This document shows, in pieces, positions 1 through 13,827 of a stretch of 64,000 nt of DNA. The stretch comes from Trogon surrucura (taxonomy: Eukaryota > Chordata > Aves > Trogoniformes > Trogonidae). The notes below the pieces were generated by a model. It was not told the DNA's origin. It ran no database searches and saw only the letters and a list, made by a program, of their open reading frames with translations. Every line of letters begins with the position of its first letter. The first letter of the stretch is position 1. Location of the stretch: contig CM036629.1 of NCBI GenBank assembly GCA_020746105.1, positions 4,432,501 to 4,496,500 of the forward strand, in the 5' to 3' direction. The position numbers and the translations under genes are program-made.

Positions 1-1142
1 AAAATTGTAATTGAAAGTATTAAAAAAAAAATATTTAAAAAATTTTGTTCCTTTACATGAAGTCAATGTAATACTTCTGGATACTTTAAGAACCTGCTTA
101 GCACCCAATTCCCATTTGTAGCAAACAACCCACAGATCTAATTATAGATTTTCTTCAGTCACTAGTTCCCTAGGAAACAAATCCATGGCTCATGTCTTGT
201 GCGTGGAAGGTCATAGTAGGAAGATAAATATTTTTCTGTGTTTAGAAACTTATCTAGAGGTCACAGGTCTGCATCTCAGCAGACGTTGGCACTTCTATCA
301 AGGACAGATGGCAGCTATATTTAACGGCTATCTTGGATATTTAAAACTTTAAACATTTTAGTGTGAAGAAGCACTTAATATTTCTATTAGTAAGAGAACT
401 CTATGATGCTTTTTGCTGTAAAGAAAAGAATTTTAATTTCCATTCTCTAATTTCAGTTTTTAATGATGGGTCCCACCTCACTTTTCATCTTAAATGACAT
501 CAGAGGCCAATATTCAAAACAGTTGCAAGTAGCTACAACTTATTTGAAACGATAGGCAGACATTTACCTTAAAGTCATGAATGGTAAATATGATTTGCGA
601 TTTCTGATATTGGCCTGTGAAATCAGTAGTGTAATCAGAAACTAGATCAATGCTTTTACCTACATGCATATAACTGCAAAAGCCTTAGAATGAAAAAAAA
701 AGGTACAATAATTGTTACTCTACTTCTGATATCATTCTAATTCATTACTGAAAAAATCCCAAACAAAATAAAACTCATTGGAAACTCAGATACATGGGAA
801 TACACGATGAACAGGAGTGAATCAGAATGAATTCAAGGGTCGCAGAAGGAAGCTTTGTCAGTTTTGTCCTCATTTGTAACACAAAACTACTGCTGGGCTC
901 TATCCTGTAACATGACAAATCTGGACTGCTTTCCTCCGTAGGTCACTGGGTGGGTACATAAACAGATGCAAAAATATTTGATTCTCAGAAATGTTTTTCG
1001 CTCACTTACTTTGTTCTGTTAAATTTGTATTATTTTGCCTTTGCTTTTCTTATTTTTTCTTTTTTTTTTAATTTTAATTTTAAACTCCCCCTATCTTCCT
1101 TCTTTTCTTCTGCCTTTTGCAGATACTACCAATTGTGCTACA

Positions 1143-1160
1143 TTTTTTTTTTTTTTTTTT
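1143..1160. repeat. Poly(T) run of 18
   Basis: Uninterrupted T run within a generally T-rich stretch (1045-1165). No retroposed sequence adjoining it is recognisable. Confidence 0.85.
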
Positions 1161-4100
1161 CTGTAGCTCTAATGGATTAAACTCTTATTAGCTAGAGGTG
1201 AAAAAAAAATCCACATGGTTGGTGAAACTGCTACCACCAGAGAGTATTTCAGAGCTCTTAATGACTCCTAGTCTGAAATTGGTATTTCTTTGCTGAATGA
1301 GGTGTTACTCAGTTTATTGCACAGAGTGCCACAGACACAATCACCTAGCCAGGGAACACTTCGGGGAATCTGAGATCTGCACACACAGTGTTTGGTAAAA
1401 AAACAGAAAGTGCAAGTTTTCGCCACAGTTGCAGTCACCTTCACTCACCGAGGCCAAGGCTGATAATTTCCTGATGTGGCTGATGAGCATTTTAACACTA
1501 CCATTCCTTTCTTAGCCTGTTTTTAATAGTAAAAACATTAATTGAAAGCACTTTTGTTAGCACTTCCATCAGTGACCTTGCCACCTGTAACAAAGCTTCA
1601 GATTCCAAATTTATCCAGACTCAGGGTTCTGAGATAATTTGGATGTCTCAGTGACAGCGTCATGAACAAAGCATGGTAAAACATGCTTTCCATCCTCTAT
1701 TATGACCTTTTCAATATATAGTTTGTTCTTTTTGTCTTCTTTCTTCTTTTCCCCAAAGATAAAGCTTCAAAATCCACAGTACATTTTACAAATATTACCA
1801 CCTCGTAGTTAAAACGCTACCGCTAACTTGGATTCACTTTCCCACTTTAAAGAGGAAAGTTTTTAGTCTTGCTGAATGCTTGACACTAGCTAGAATTAGA
1901 TATGTAATGTATCAAGGTACAGGTTCCAACAGGCAAACAACCTGACAGAGTTCCAACTCGTGACAGAGTTACATCAGTCTCTAGCTTTTGGATGACTATA
2001 TAATTGCAATAGTCTTATAGGTATATCACTTTATGGAATCATGCTGGGGAATTATGGAATCAATTAAGGTGAAATTAGCTGAAAATAACACATGATTTCC
2101 AAACTAGTCATTGTCAAAATGCAGAACTTAAAACTTGTATTTAAACTTCTGAACGCTGGAGGATCTCCGGCATAAAGGAACAATTAAGCTTCATTAATAC
2201 ACACTGTTGTCCAGTATGTCAGTTATTTATATGTATTTCTCGATACATATTATTACTGCCTTCCAGAAGTCAGAATTAAAACTTATCTAATTTTAATATT
2301 CTTTCACTGCGCTACAAAGTTGCAAAGCTGTACAGTTATATTTTCAGTTAATACCTGAAACAGCTTTCCAAGACAAGACCTGTATTTGACAAACGTGGAC
2401 TAGTAAGAACACCTGACTTAATAAAAGTGAAAGTATAAGACTCTGTAATCTGAAAACCTACTGCATCTAAGTAACCAGTTCTACCACCACAGGTGTACAC
2501 AAATGACTTTCCCAAATCTTTTAAGATTGGAATGATATTTCTAGTAAGATTGAGATTGAAAAAATATAACTCTGAAACAATGGTGAAAAATAAACATTGT
2601 TTATAAACCTGCATTTCTTGGATAGCTGAGTCCAATAACTCATTCTAATCCTTCACTGCTGAACTTTCTACCGCCTAGCTGAGAATTTTGAACTATCATA
2701 GGACACAAAACCATTAGTACACACCACTAAATTTTATCAAATCTCCCAAGCAATTTTGTCAATGGTTAAAATATATGTGCTTCAACAATCAGACATAACA
2801 GGAGCTATTTCTGCTTCATTTGCAGACCTACAAGGAAACAGTAAGTCCTGCAACTGTGAAAGGAACATCGAAATTTAAAAGACAAATACCCGTGAACACT
2901 CTTTAAGGTTATTTTCTGAGGTCTCTCTTTTCCTTTATCTACTTTGTATTACTGCAGTACATTTTGAAGTTAGTTTCAGCAAACAGTTTCAGTTCGGCAT
3001 TGGAGGACACACTGACCATCCTCAACACCACGACTATTAGAGTCAACAGAAAATCTCCTCTAACTTGTGTTTATTCAGGCCCTCACTACTTAGGCTGTAT
3101 TTGGAGATCTAACACACAGACAACGTGGCAATAGCTAGTGATAATGTTATACACTCGAAAGAAAGTTATAACCACACCTTGGATAATTCTGACTGTTTCT
3201 AATGTGAAAAAAAAGCAGTCTGTTGTGACTGAATGATAGAATTAATGACTTTTTAAAACAACAAAAAAAAAAAGGTAGATTTAAAAATTTTACATTAAGC
3301 TATTGTATTAGTACAAAACTACTCAAATTAACATGGAAAAGAAATGTACATACATAAAACCCACAAATGAAGTATCTACTAGACTGATTTTTGCTTGGTT
3401 TGTGTATAGCCCAGTAATCAGTTCATAAAGTAGAATCATTAGTCAAGGAGGTAGAAAATTTGTAGGGTGAATCTCTGATCATAATATTTTCACTGGAGGT
3501 TTTGCCATTTATTCCATGGCATTTTTATTTCTACTTAAGAGTTTTCAACAAAGCTGTGTGTATCTCAAGATACAACATACTAAACATACAGTAATTTAAG
3601 GTGTTTGCAGAGCCGCAGAAGGTGGAATGTCTTTTCTTCCCAAGGTACTTGGGAGAAGGTCTTTAGAGCGTAATTTTAAAACCTCCTCCTGTTAAATTTC
3701 TAAAAACTCAAAAATACATAAAGAGTAACCACAAATTATTGGTAGTTATGATGAAATCAATATGATTCTTTTTACTGGTGCCCACCAAGAACTTTATCTT
3801 AATGTACACACTATAAAAAGGTCTTCACCTATTTGTAGCTTTCACAAGGGCTCTCTCCAACAAAATCACAGACAAGATACTATTCATGTTTACACTGATG
3901 CCTCAGTATGCCTAATTCTGAACTTGAAAAAACTATTTAATTCAATTTTGCAACAACATCAATTACCCAAACTTAATTTACACAGAAAATAGTCAATATG
4001 GCTAGTGTGATAATTCATATTTTTTTTTAAATTTTCTTCCTCAAAAAGCTAGAAGCTGAGCCATAAAATTTAACTATGCATAACATCTACATTTTTTGAC

Positions 4101-5451
4101 TCAGCAAGTCAAAAGGTGTCTTCATTCCAAGCGAGGGTGTCTTTGCTTTCGTTTTTTTTTTCTATTGACACAGATATTTATATAAATAATATATATGCAT
4201 AAACACATGCAAGTGTGTATGGAAATTGGCATCTATATATCAAGACGCAGTTTACTGTATGTGTACAAACATTAATGTGCTTTCAGAAGTTTCACTTCAG
4301 CCCACGCTAGTCCGCAAGAGAAAAAACAGACACCCAAAGTCCTGCAGGTAATAAGTCAAATACATGCTCATCATTCACAGTTATTGATATGAAACCTTCC
4401 TTCAGCTCACTGCCCTAAACCAAACTGCTTATCAAAACCTGCGATCCCGCGGGAACAAATGCTTTACTAAGGAAATAAATCACAAAACAGTAATAACGTA
4501 CACCTCAGCTTACCAGAGCTTTTGTACTGTTGAAATAAGCCAAATTTGTAACAGGAAGTACAGGTGTTATTAACTATCTTTTTAACACAGTGAGACCTAA
4601 TACAATGACAGTACTTAACCAGTATTATCTTAAGTATCCCTAATGCCACTGACTTTCCCTAGCGGCAAACAAATATTAACTTGATTTAATCTAATGATTC
4701 ATTTAGAAAAAGAATCGCATACACTTCCAAAAAATCCCCTACAGAAGTCATCTAAAAAATTGAAGTGATTTCAAGGATACTGGAAAGAACTGCACAGCTG
4801 GTTGCTTTTAGGTGTAAGAGATTATTTTAAGATTATAAATAAGATTTATTGGTATATCTTTGAGAATAAATAGCAAATAATCCACAGAAGCAGATGCAGA
4901 ATGTAAACTTTGTTGAGTGATTAATTACATTGCATGTAAAGTTTGATGTAATCTCTTTAAGACGCATTATGCAAGAATTGAGCCAACTCAGTCTCTTTTT
5001 GGTGATCACAAGGAAGAAATCCCTTAAACTTAGATGACACAGATTCTTCAAACTATTTTCCAAATTTTCAAAGTGCACTGATAAATAAAGATCTTTCCCT
5101 CAGCTTCCACTATACGACAAATAAAGCTGTTATATAATTATATGAAGCTATAATTCTCACAATCAGTGTTGTCTACTTTTGCAAAAGACTTCAAGAATAA
5201 AAAAAAAAATAGATCTACAAACTCGAGATTTAGCTTCAGTAATAGCTTCTTTTCCTTAAAGATCACACATTGTAATCTCTGGATGTTCTAAATAATAAGT
5301 ATTAGAGGTGCACTTAAACTGTAGACACTGTGTCAAGATACAAAACATTCCCAAAGTTTAAGCTGACCTTTACAGGAAGCTCTAGGTTGAGCCCAGTAAT
5401 ATATTTTCTAAGGTCTAACAGGTGGTACTGTTATCTCTCCATCACCACTAC

Positions 5452-5484
5452 AAAATAAATAAATAAATAAATAAATAAAATAAA
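5452..5484. repeat. (AAAT)n microsatellite
   Basis: Six clean AAAT/ATAA units followed by AAAATAAAA. It is a short simple repeat and likely to vary in length between individuals. Confidence 0.9.
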
Positions 5485-6540
5485 ACAGAAGGTTCAGCTT
5501 CAAAAGCATTTCTCTTGGTCACTTATCTCTGTTTTTACGCCATATACAACCAAGCTTTTCAATTTTCTGTGAAACCTAGTCCATCAATACAGAGCTTATG
5601 TCTTTTCACAACAAATATACCTTCAAAAAACCAATATTTCATTACATCTAAGCTGGTAGGAAAAAATATTCCATATCAATATCCACTAATGTAACAACTC
5701 TATTTGCAGGCTCCCATCACCAGCTATTAACAGTTAGAATTTTAGCATTCAAGAATTATAATACAAAGAACAGAATGAGAATGATTCTGTTCCTTAAGCT
5801 GAATGGAATTTACCTTTTAGAGGAATGAACAGGAGGATAAATATACACAAGGTCCTGTCATAAGAGGTTTGGTTTTGCCCAACAGCTGCAGAAAGCCAAG
5901 AAAAATTTGTAGGCAGTAGAAAGAGGTTGAATCTTTTTTTAAAGGCAACAGTATATTCTTCAAACTTGCTAGTTACTATCAGATTGTCAATTTATCAATT
6001 ATCAATACATTCATCTTAATTACAGTTATTACACAATTAAAGTATCACTTTTTTTCCAAAACAAATCAACCATTTCTAACTTTCTAATCCACTTGTGACT
6101 AAGTACAAGAGATTATCTTTTCTAACTCTGAAAAGTTAGAGGATTTCCAGTCACATACTATTGCTTACCATAACATTGTTCAATGTCAAAAAATACAATT
6201 TAAAGCTAATGGTAAGATTTTGTGAAAGTTTAAGCTGTAAAATTATTAACCACTTAATACATACATAAGTTTGGTGCATAATGGTTATGCATTTTATGTC
6301 TTGCAGAATGTAAACACTTTAGTTGAGATCAAAGAAAAGATGAATAAAAAGAGTCAGGAAGTAAAAGTCTTCACACCGAATAAACCAGAGCCCAATAAAA
6401 AGTAAGAAAAGTGAAATATTTGTATAAAGTATCCTAAATGTTAGAAAGTTATTCACCCTCTTGTAGCAATGAAGTCCTGCTTCTAGATGAAGCACCCACC
6501 AGAACAAGCTAAAGCAATTTTAAATCTCTCTTAAGAAGAG

Positions 6541-6716
6541 CTGTTCAAACCCGCTTAGCGGGGAAGATCTGATGTAGCCTGGCCCTGCTACTCTGAAAGG
6601 CACAGAGAGACACGGTTACATTCATATCACACTTTCAGAGAAAAAAGATTGGATTTATCTAGAATATTAGTGAGTCTCAAATGAAAATACAATTCTATGA
6701 TTTTATGGCTCTATGA
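6541..6716 (+). mobile_element. Possible CR1 3'-end relic with ATTCTATG-type tail
   Basis: The right end reads CAATTCTATGATTTTATGGC then TCTATGAA, close to the octamer tail (ATTCTATG repeats) of avian CR1. Upstream, GTTCAAACCCGC and CTGATGTAGCCTGGCCCTGC could be worn versions of the block before the tail. The middle does not match well, so the call is tentative. Confidence 0.33.
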
Positions 6717-9089
6717 AATGCTTGAAGATCCTCTGAATAATATGCTGACATATGTAATGACAAAGGCACAAGAGCACACCCATCTCCACAAAGAATTCAG
6801 CATAAAATATGTGTGGTTTTCTCTTTTAATTTAAGGGAAATGGGGGTCTCAAACTGTAGGGATAATTAATGACATAAATCAAAACTTTAGATTAATGAAG
6901 CAAGTTATTTTCTCCAGGATCAGACTTTGCTGTTTAATTTTTAGTGAAAATTAAGGCTGCAGGCATACGATCACAATTCTCAAATAAAAATAAAAACCAA
7001 TTTAATGCTATAAGTAATTATTTATTTTTTGGAAATTAGTCAACAACATATTGTGGAGTTAGAAAAATAATTTAACGAGGTCTACTAATTTTATTAATAA
7101 TGAAAATCACCTTTCTATGTTTCTATGGCTACACTTGATGTGTCTAGAATACAGAAAGATCTTAAAACAGTCCCAGGATTACCAGCATACGAAGAGCAGA
7201 CACAGTTTTCAAATACATACTTACAAAGACAGTCTTTTCAATTACAAATTATCCATTTCCATTTCAGTCAAAGGAATCAAAAGGCAAGAAAACAGATTTC
7301 TTGTCAATTAGGACCACTTCTCCAGATCTATCACTTTGGTATATCTTAGACATTTTCAATTGACAACATAGTCCATCAGCCTTAAACTAAATTTACAGAG
7401 CAGCACAACAATTTTATATATATGACACTATGTTCAAAAATGTAAACTTACGAGCCCCTCAATTCCTGCAGTTAAGACTAGGAATATACACCCAGTACAA
7501 CCACAGCTCTGAGGAGTGATCCCTCACTGGGCTGCAGTATTGTCTTTCTGCAGGTTTGGTATTTGGTATTTGGAACATTAAGCATGACACGTCTGTCTAT
7601 GACACCCTAACAAACACATTGCTTGGGTACAAGGGTATTTAATGGATGTCAGACATATTCTGTACACTTAAAGTCTGCTACCTTTCACAGCACTACATTT
7701 TACTGATATCTAGATATCACAGTTTTCTCACTCATAACACACAGCATCTCTTTGCTTCTCACTTCCTTGAGTAATAGGAAATGAGTATATCTTGCAAATA
7801 AATAACAGAAAATTTTGGTTGAAATGTTCAGCCCTTCCCGATGAAGAAGTAGAACCAAAACCTTAAATGACCCAATCCAAAAGCTCAACTTCAAATGACC
7901 CTAACCTCCAGGGACAATTTCTGCATGGTTAACACATTAGGACAATTCTACCTGCAAACAACCCATACGACAGCCCAGAATCACAGGTATGAACAGCATA
8001 AGAAAGCATAAGTAAGGAATCTAACTAAATTACAGTAGCCTTTTAAAAAACAAGACAGCAGTTTTCTCCAAAAGAAAAAGGAGAAAGGGACAAAGACAAG
8101 GGAGTTCGTTCTGAGCGACTCTAGGAACTACACAACATTCAGGAGCATCCAGAACTTCTCCAGACACTCAGGGAGTTGTACGCAGTGCAAGACAGACTGG
8201 CTTCTATCAACTACTATATTTTTCTACCATTTCAATAATCAGACATTATAACATTTTATTTTACCTTGCAGGAGAGCTGGAGGTGCCCAAATGCTCATAA
8301 ATGTCACAAGAAATAACTGTTTAACTCCAGTTTCTAAATGTGGATTACACACTGTCATGCTGAAGGAAATGAGGCACCGAAATTCCCCTGAAAATGTGTG
8401 CCTTAGTAACTTAAATCTTACTGCTTTCAGAAATAGCTTTTTATTTCTAACAATAATAAAGCAATATTTTAATACAAATAAGGAGTCAGACATCTCTCAC
8501 CCTTTCTGTCTACTTTCCAGATATGTTTGCATGACGTAAACTGTATTTAGAAGAACAGAAGCTCGAACTTGAGATGTTTTTTGTGGGAATACAGACCTAC
8601 AAAGGGAGTATTGGTGCAGCCACCAAGATCTTTATGCAGTTTATTATCTTTGCATAGAACAGTAAAAAAAATTACATGCAATTCAAAGATGAACCATCAA
8701 CATAAGAAGCAAATTACACAAGGATGGTCATGGGTCAGTCCCAGGATATACCTGCCCCTGTGTTGTGTCTCTAATGACACCCGATACTGTCCTGTACCAG
8801 CATCAGAGCCCAAACCATCAGGCACAGGAGCTAGAAGCGTACCCTTTACTTTCAGCTTCTACATCTTGTGACAAAGTATCACAATGCTTGAGAAAAATAA
8901 TTTTTTTCTTTCAATCCATCACCTCATAATCAATGAAAGTTCCTCAGTTCTTCAGTAGGAAAAAGAGTGGATAATTATTCCCTGTGTTTCCCTCATGCAG
9001 TCAACAATTTCCTAGAGCACTATCATATCCATGCTTAGTTGTTTCATCTTCCAAGATGATGAGACCTGTTCTATTTAAACTCCCAGTTT

Positions 9090-9840
9090 CTTGCCTCTGA
9101 CTATCTACATTGCCCCTCTCTGAAGCTTCCCTGAGTCTGTTGCACCCTTTTTATGATGGCACGACATAAAATTCAACTTCCTGTTTGACATCTGGTAACT
9201 GTTAAGGATTGAAATGACTTTTCAGAGACCAATCCACAATGGTTCCAGAAGTGCTCCTGAATTTTACATATAACTGATCTGCAGTTATCAAGAAAATCAT
9301 TCAGTGTTGTAAAATCCTTCTGCAACACTATAATCTTTTTATTACTTGTCACTCTCTTAAATCATTTTGAATGATCTGCAAACTCTGTCACCTCACCATC
9401 TCCTTTTTAGATAATTTTTATTGTGTTAAACATCACAAATCACTGTATAGATCCCCAAAAATATTCATTGGTAAAACCTTCCCTTTGAAAATCTATTATT
9501 TCCACACTGAAATTTCAATCTTCTTTACCCAAAAAATAAAAAGCATTCTTAGTAGAGAAATCCAAGTTTGGTTTATTGATCAGATTTATCTACACCCTTG
9601 ACTCCTCCATAGATCTTAATGCATTTATGAGATATGACTTGCCTTCAGAAGAGCCATGTTGACTATTCATTTTGTAATCATCCAAAAGTTTATCTATTCC
9701 AGCAAATGTTACAGCTTGGCTTTGACTGATTCACCTAGCATGGCTGCGGGATTCCGAGGGCTGCATTTCCTAATGCACTTCAAGGCTTCCTAGGATCCTT
9801 TACAAAACAGATGGGCAGTATATGACACCCACACTCAAGT
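9090..9840 (-). mobile_element. Ancient decayed CR1-like LINE, reverse-transcriptase region, antisense
   Basis: The plus strand resembles the antisense of a very common sauropsid LINE family (CR1/L3 clade), which I know best from turtles. On the minus strand a relic of the reverse-transcriptase start can be read at 9629-9661 as QHGSSEGKSYL, where intact CR1 enzymes have QHGFxKGKSCLT. At 9371-9382 the catalytic FADD box survives as FADH, preceded by GEVTE. Further left, the phrases around 9105-9135 and 9200-9245 (for example CAGAGACCAATCCACAATGG on the plus strand) fit the C-terminal part of the same frame. The order of the pieces is right for one minus-strand element. There are many stops and indels, so it is non-functional. 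The ends are approximate and no target-site duplication is visible. Confidence 0.72.
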
Positions 9841-12800
9841 GCAAGTGAAGCCAATGCTTGTGAGTACATACATGTCACAGGACTTCAAAAACTCCCTGCT
9901 TGAGCTCTCTTCAAAGTTGGTCTTTGCTATGTTACAATATTCATTTTACTGGTTTGCTCTGTACCCACTTCTTTTCACCCTTCGGTTTTGAGATGCTCCT
10001 TCAGACTCCTGTCCCCTTCCCCAGCTGAGAACATCTGCAGTGTGACTCAGTCTCCCTTGCAGGGAACATGCTAGTCTCCAAAACATGTGAAAACTTTTAC
10101 TGGTAGTTTATGGTTTATTCTTCCATTTTGACAGGACTTTTTAAGGGAGGTTGGGGATTTTGAAGAATCCTCTCACAGTCTTTATGAGCCTCCAACGGAA
10201 ATAACTTTTTGTCAGCTATTTGCTTGTCACACAGGTTTACAAACCCCCAAATCTCTTGACAGTAAATTCATGACTGAAACCAATGGCAGATACTGCTACT
10301 AAATTATTGGCAATGAGATAATTTCCCTAGCTCTTCTCTACAATAATTTCTTACCTTGAAAGCTGCTGCGTAAGGGTCCACATGGCTCATTACACAATCA
10401 GCAGGGAGTCTCTCTTTCAGAGAATGAAGGACAAAATATGGCAGCCTGGCTGCATTTTGCCTCTAGTCCTTGATTTAGAAAGCTGATGGGAAAATTTCAG
10501 TCTAATTTTAAAAATATAATTAACTCCGTCAGTCTATTAGGAATTTTAGAAAATTGTTCTTTTGGAAAGTATGTGAAGAAAACAACATGTTTTGTTCTTA
10601 CATCTGCTATGAATATTACACGAGAATGCACTGTACCTGTCTTCCTCTGCTATAAATTATATATATAAAGTGTGCACACGTTATGATCAGCGAACACGTG
10701 CTTAGTTTGTTCCCAGAATCAAAAGGCTGTTCAGAATGGAAAAGTTTTCAACAATAAAACATTTATCCAAAGTTTATTTTCTTGTAAACAAGAAAAGAAC
10801 AGGAGGATACATTCAGCAGCTAGCAGGTTCAAGAGTTCATACCATGTGACTCTGAACTACATCTGCATCTTTCTATCTGAAGAGTTTGAAATCACCATTC
10901 TTTGTGGAATCTTGGAAAAATAAATATAATCATTTTTCTACTACTTACAAAGAGCGTCCTTCATCAGTCATCTCGTAAAGGGAACAATATGCCTATTTTT
11001 TAAGAATTCGCGTTACAGATAATTACACCTTTTTTCCCAAAGCATTACTGACTGTATCATGATTTTTTTAAGGAGATTATTTATTAAATAATAACTACCC
11101 TTAGATTCTTGCAAGAAAATAAATTAACAAAATTCAGTAATGGTACTATATGACTTTTATTTAAAAAAATTAATCCACATATAATTGATTCTATTAATTC
11201 AAATTAATTTTCATGTTCCAGTGACCCATAGCAAATTCAGATTAGAAAGCCCAACAGCACAGTAATAATGGATGACGTTGATTTATTATGCTTTCCTATT
11301 TACACAATTTCAGCATGCTCTGTATTGTTCATAAATTTTTTTGTGATAAAATTCATATAGATCCTTATAGTTTTTCCCTTACATAATTAACGAGTTCCCC
11401 ACTGTTCTTTGAATATGCCTGATTTAACCATTATTCCAATCCTACAGGGAATAACAGCTTCTTCAGTAACATTTAAGGGCTTGTTTGACAAGTAGAAAAG
11501 AATCTTTGGAGGGAAGACTGTTCTGCTAAACACCTGCTTCTTTAGTCTGTTCTCCCAAAAAAAAAAATTAGCATTTAAGTGTTTATATTGTCTGATCCAT
11601 TTTAAGCCTATTGGTTAGTCTCAACTAAATTTGACCCCCAAAAAAATCCAAGAGACAAAGTTCCTAGAAGTTCTGTGAAAATTATAGCAATATAAAGCAA
11701 AAAGAGCTACTAACACCTGCAGAGACAAAAAGGTAGGAAAAGTTTCCATTTTGCACATGTATATTCATTGCTCAGTCAGGCTCACTGTAGCTCCAGGATG
11801 TGCTCTCTCTTATCCCAGTTTGAAATGCCAGAAAGCAGAAAAATAACACCAGTGGTGCTGAGGGCACTGTGGGATGATTTAGGTTCACTGTGCTTGTGGT
11901 GTTATCACACGTAAGAGGACCTGGGTTTGTTGCTGGAAACTAATATTTGTAGGCAACCAGCCCTCATCACTTCAATTGCTCATGAAAATACTTGTATTGC
12001 TTTGTAAATCAGGTTTGAACACGAATTTCTGCTCAATTAATACAGCCCCTGAATTCAAGTTGTAGCCACACTCAGCTACACCCACGCTTCCTCATTTATT
12101 TTTTTTTCAATTCTAATAAGCAAAAAATATATTAAGACACGTGTTATTGGATTACAGGGATCACTGCTACTTTCAATTTTTGGACTTCATTGTTGTACAG
12201 ATTTCTATTATCAAAACCCATTCTCATCTCGAGCAAGCTCAACTGAAAATGTAAGCTTAATAGTTTCATCCATGCATTGTAGAAATGAAAAGAAAAACTT
12301 CTGAAGCAGTGCAAAAGTAGTTACACTGAAAAAAAGAGATGAACTTGAACCCTGATGAAAATCCTATTTTCCAAACGTACTTTAATAATTTTCCCTATAA
12401 ACACAGTGAAATAAAGTACAACCTGACATGTACATGATCAGCTTAGTTCATGCTTCCTTCAAGCATTCTCTTTCCCCCTACAACCTCCCAAGATGATCAG
12501 CCTGGTCAAAAGTCCTTTCCCACTTTGATGGCAGAATTTCTGTTAGCTTCAATGTGCTTAAGGTCAGACATCATTGTACAATGATACAGTAAAATGCTTT
12601 AGTATGTGCTTACCAAACTGTCACTCCACAGAAGTGCTGAGTTACGAGGACAAGCTTATAAAGACTGTTACATCTCAGGTTAAACCGCAACTCAATCTAA
12701 ATAAAATTGCTAAAATAATGTGCTGGCAAAATTTTGCGCAAATATTTTAACAGTCATTTAAATTCTTAGAATTTGTGTAAATGATTATTTCATGTTATTT

Positions 12801-13420
12801 ACCTGTTCTTCAGAAATATGAGACAAATAGTAAATGGCACTTGTAAATGATACTTGTTGAGATAAGAGCAGATGAAACTGGGAGACTTTCCAATAGAAGT
12901 AGTATGTACTCACAGCAGCATCTTATTGATTCAAATGGGAGAAAAAGCACATACAAAGTCAATAGCATCGACAAAGAGGAGGGTACACGAAATTCTGGAT
13001 ATGTGCGTACAAGCCTGTACTCACTTCTTGCTATGCACTTCTGAGTATCTATGTGTGTATAAATACAGTATGGAGGGCACGATTCCTGAATTTAAATTTC
13101 AAATATATAAATTCCAATAACTAGCATGACATTGTAAACAGCCTCAGAAAATTAGAAGAATGCTATGGGCAAACTAAAAAATCAGTGCTCTTGCTACTTT
13201 AATTACAGAACATTGGAAAGCAGGTTAACTTAAAAGTACAGTTGTCCAAATTTTCATTTGCCTTTGCTTAAGCAACGTTTCAATGGCAGAAAGTGATTTC
13301 TCTCTTTTTGGCTGATTTTAAAGAAAGTACTCAAATTAGAATGTTCTTTTCAAAAGATAAGCAAAAGGAAACAGGAGATTTCTATAACTGAAAATTTTAG
13401 TTCAACAATGGATCATTGGA

Positions 13421-13440
13421 TCAGGGTCATCTGACCCTGA
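13421..13440. promoter_or_regulatory. Perfect 9-bp palindrome with nuclear-receptor-like half sites
   Basis: TCAGGGTCA and TGACCCTGA face each other across a 2-bp spacer (TC). Each arm contains GGGTCA, a variant of the RGGTCA half site bound by nuclear receptors, here as an inverted repeat with spacing 2. The symmetry is exact over 18 of 20 bases. Binding is not shown by the sequence. Confidence 0.35.
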
Positions 13441-13639
13441 AAGAAAAATCGGTCAATAGAGTAGAGCAGCATTTACTACAAAATCAGATTATTAATTATG
13501 ATTAAGCACAACAGCTTGTCTTTAAATAAGGTAAGGTAAAAAGATGATGTTCTCATTGTACACTTAAAGGTGTGAAGACACCTGTAATTTGGTCAAGCAA
13601 ATGAGGCCCTCTACAGACAAGGAAAATCAGTCTCAGGTT

Positions 13640-13827
13640 CACAGGAAACCTTTTTTTAGTGTGAGGATGACTGAGCACTGGAAGAGGTTGCCCAGGGAGG
13701 ACGTAGAGTCTTCCACCTTGGAGACACCAAAAAGTCACCTGGACACAGTCCAGAGCAACTGGGTCTAAGTAGCCCTGCTTGAACAATGAGGTGGACATGA
13801 CCTTCAGCCATCTGTGATTCTGCCCCA
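13640..13827 (+). mobile_element. CR1 LINE 3'-end fragment, sense on plus strand
   Basis: The sequence contains the CR1 signature GAGCACTGGAAGAGGTTGCC followed by CAGGGAGG. Then come the GGAGACACCAAAA, CACCTGGACACAGTCC and AGCCCTGCTTGAACAATGAG blocks, and it ends near CTGTGATTCTGCC. These are the last blocks of the CR1 3' region in the correct order. It is a 5'-truncated copy with clear divergence from the family consensus, so it is old. The element cannot encode anything; open frames across it are incidental. Confidence 0.87.
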
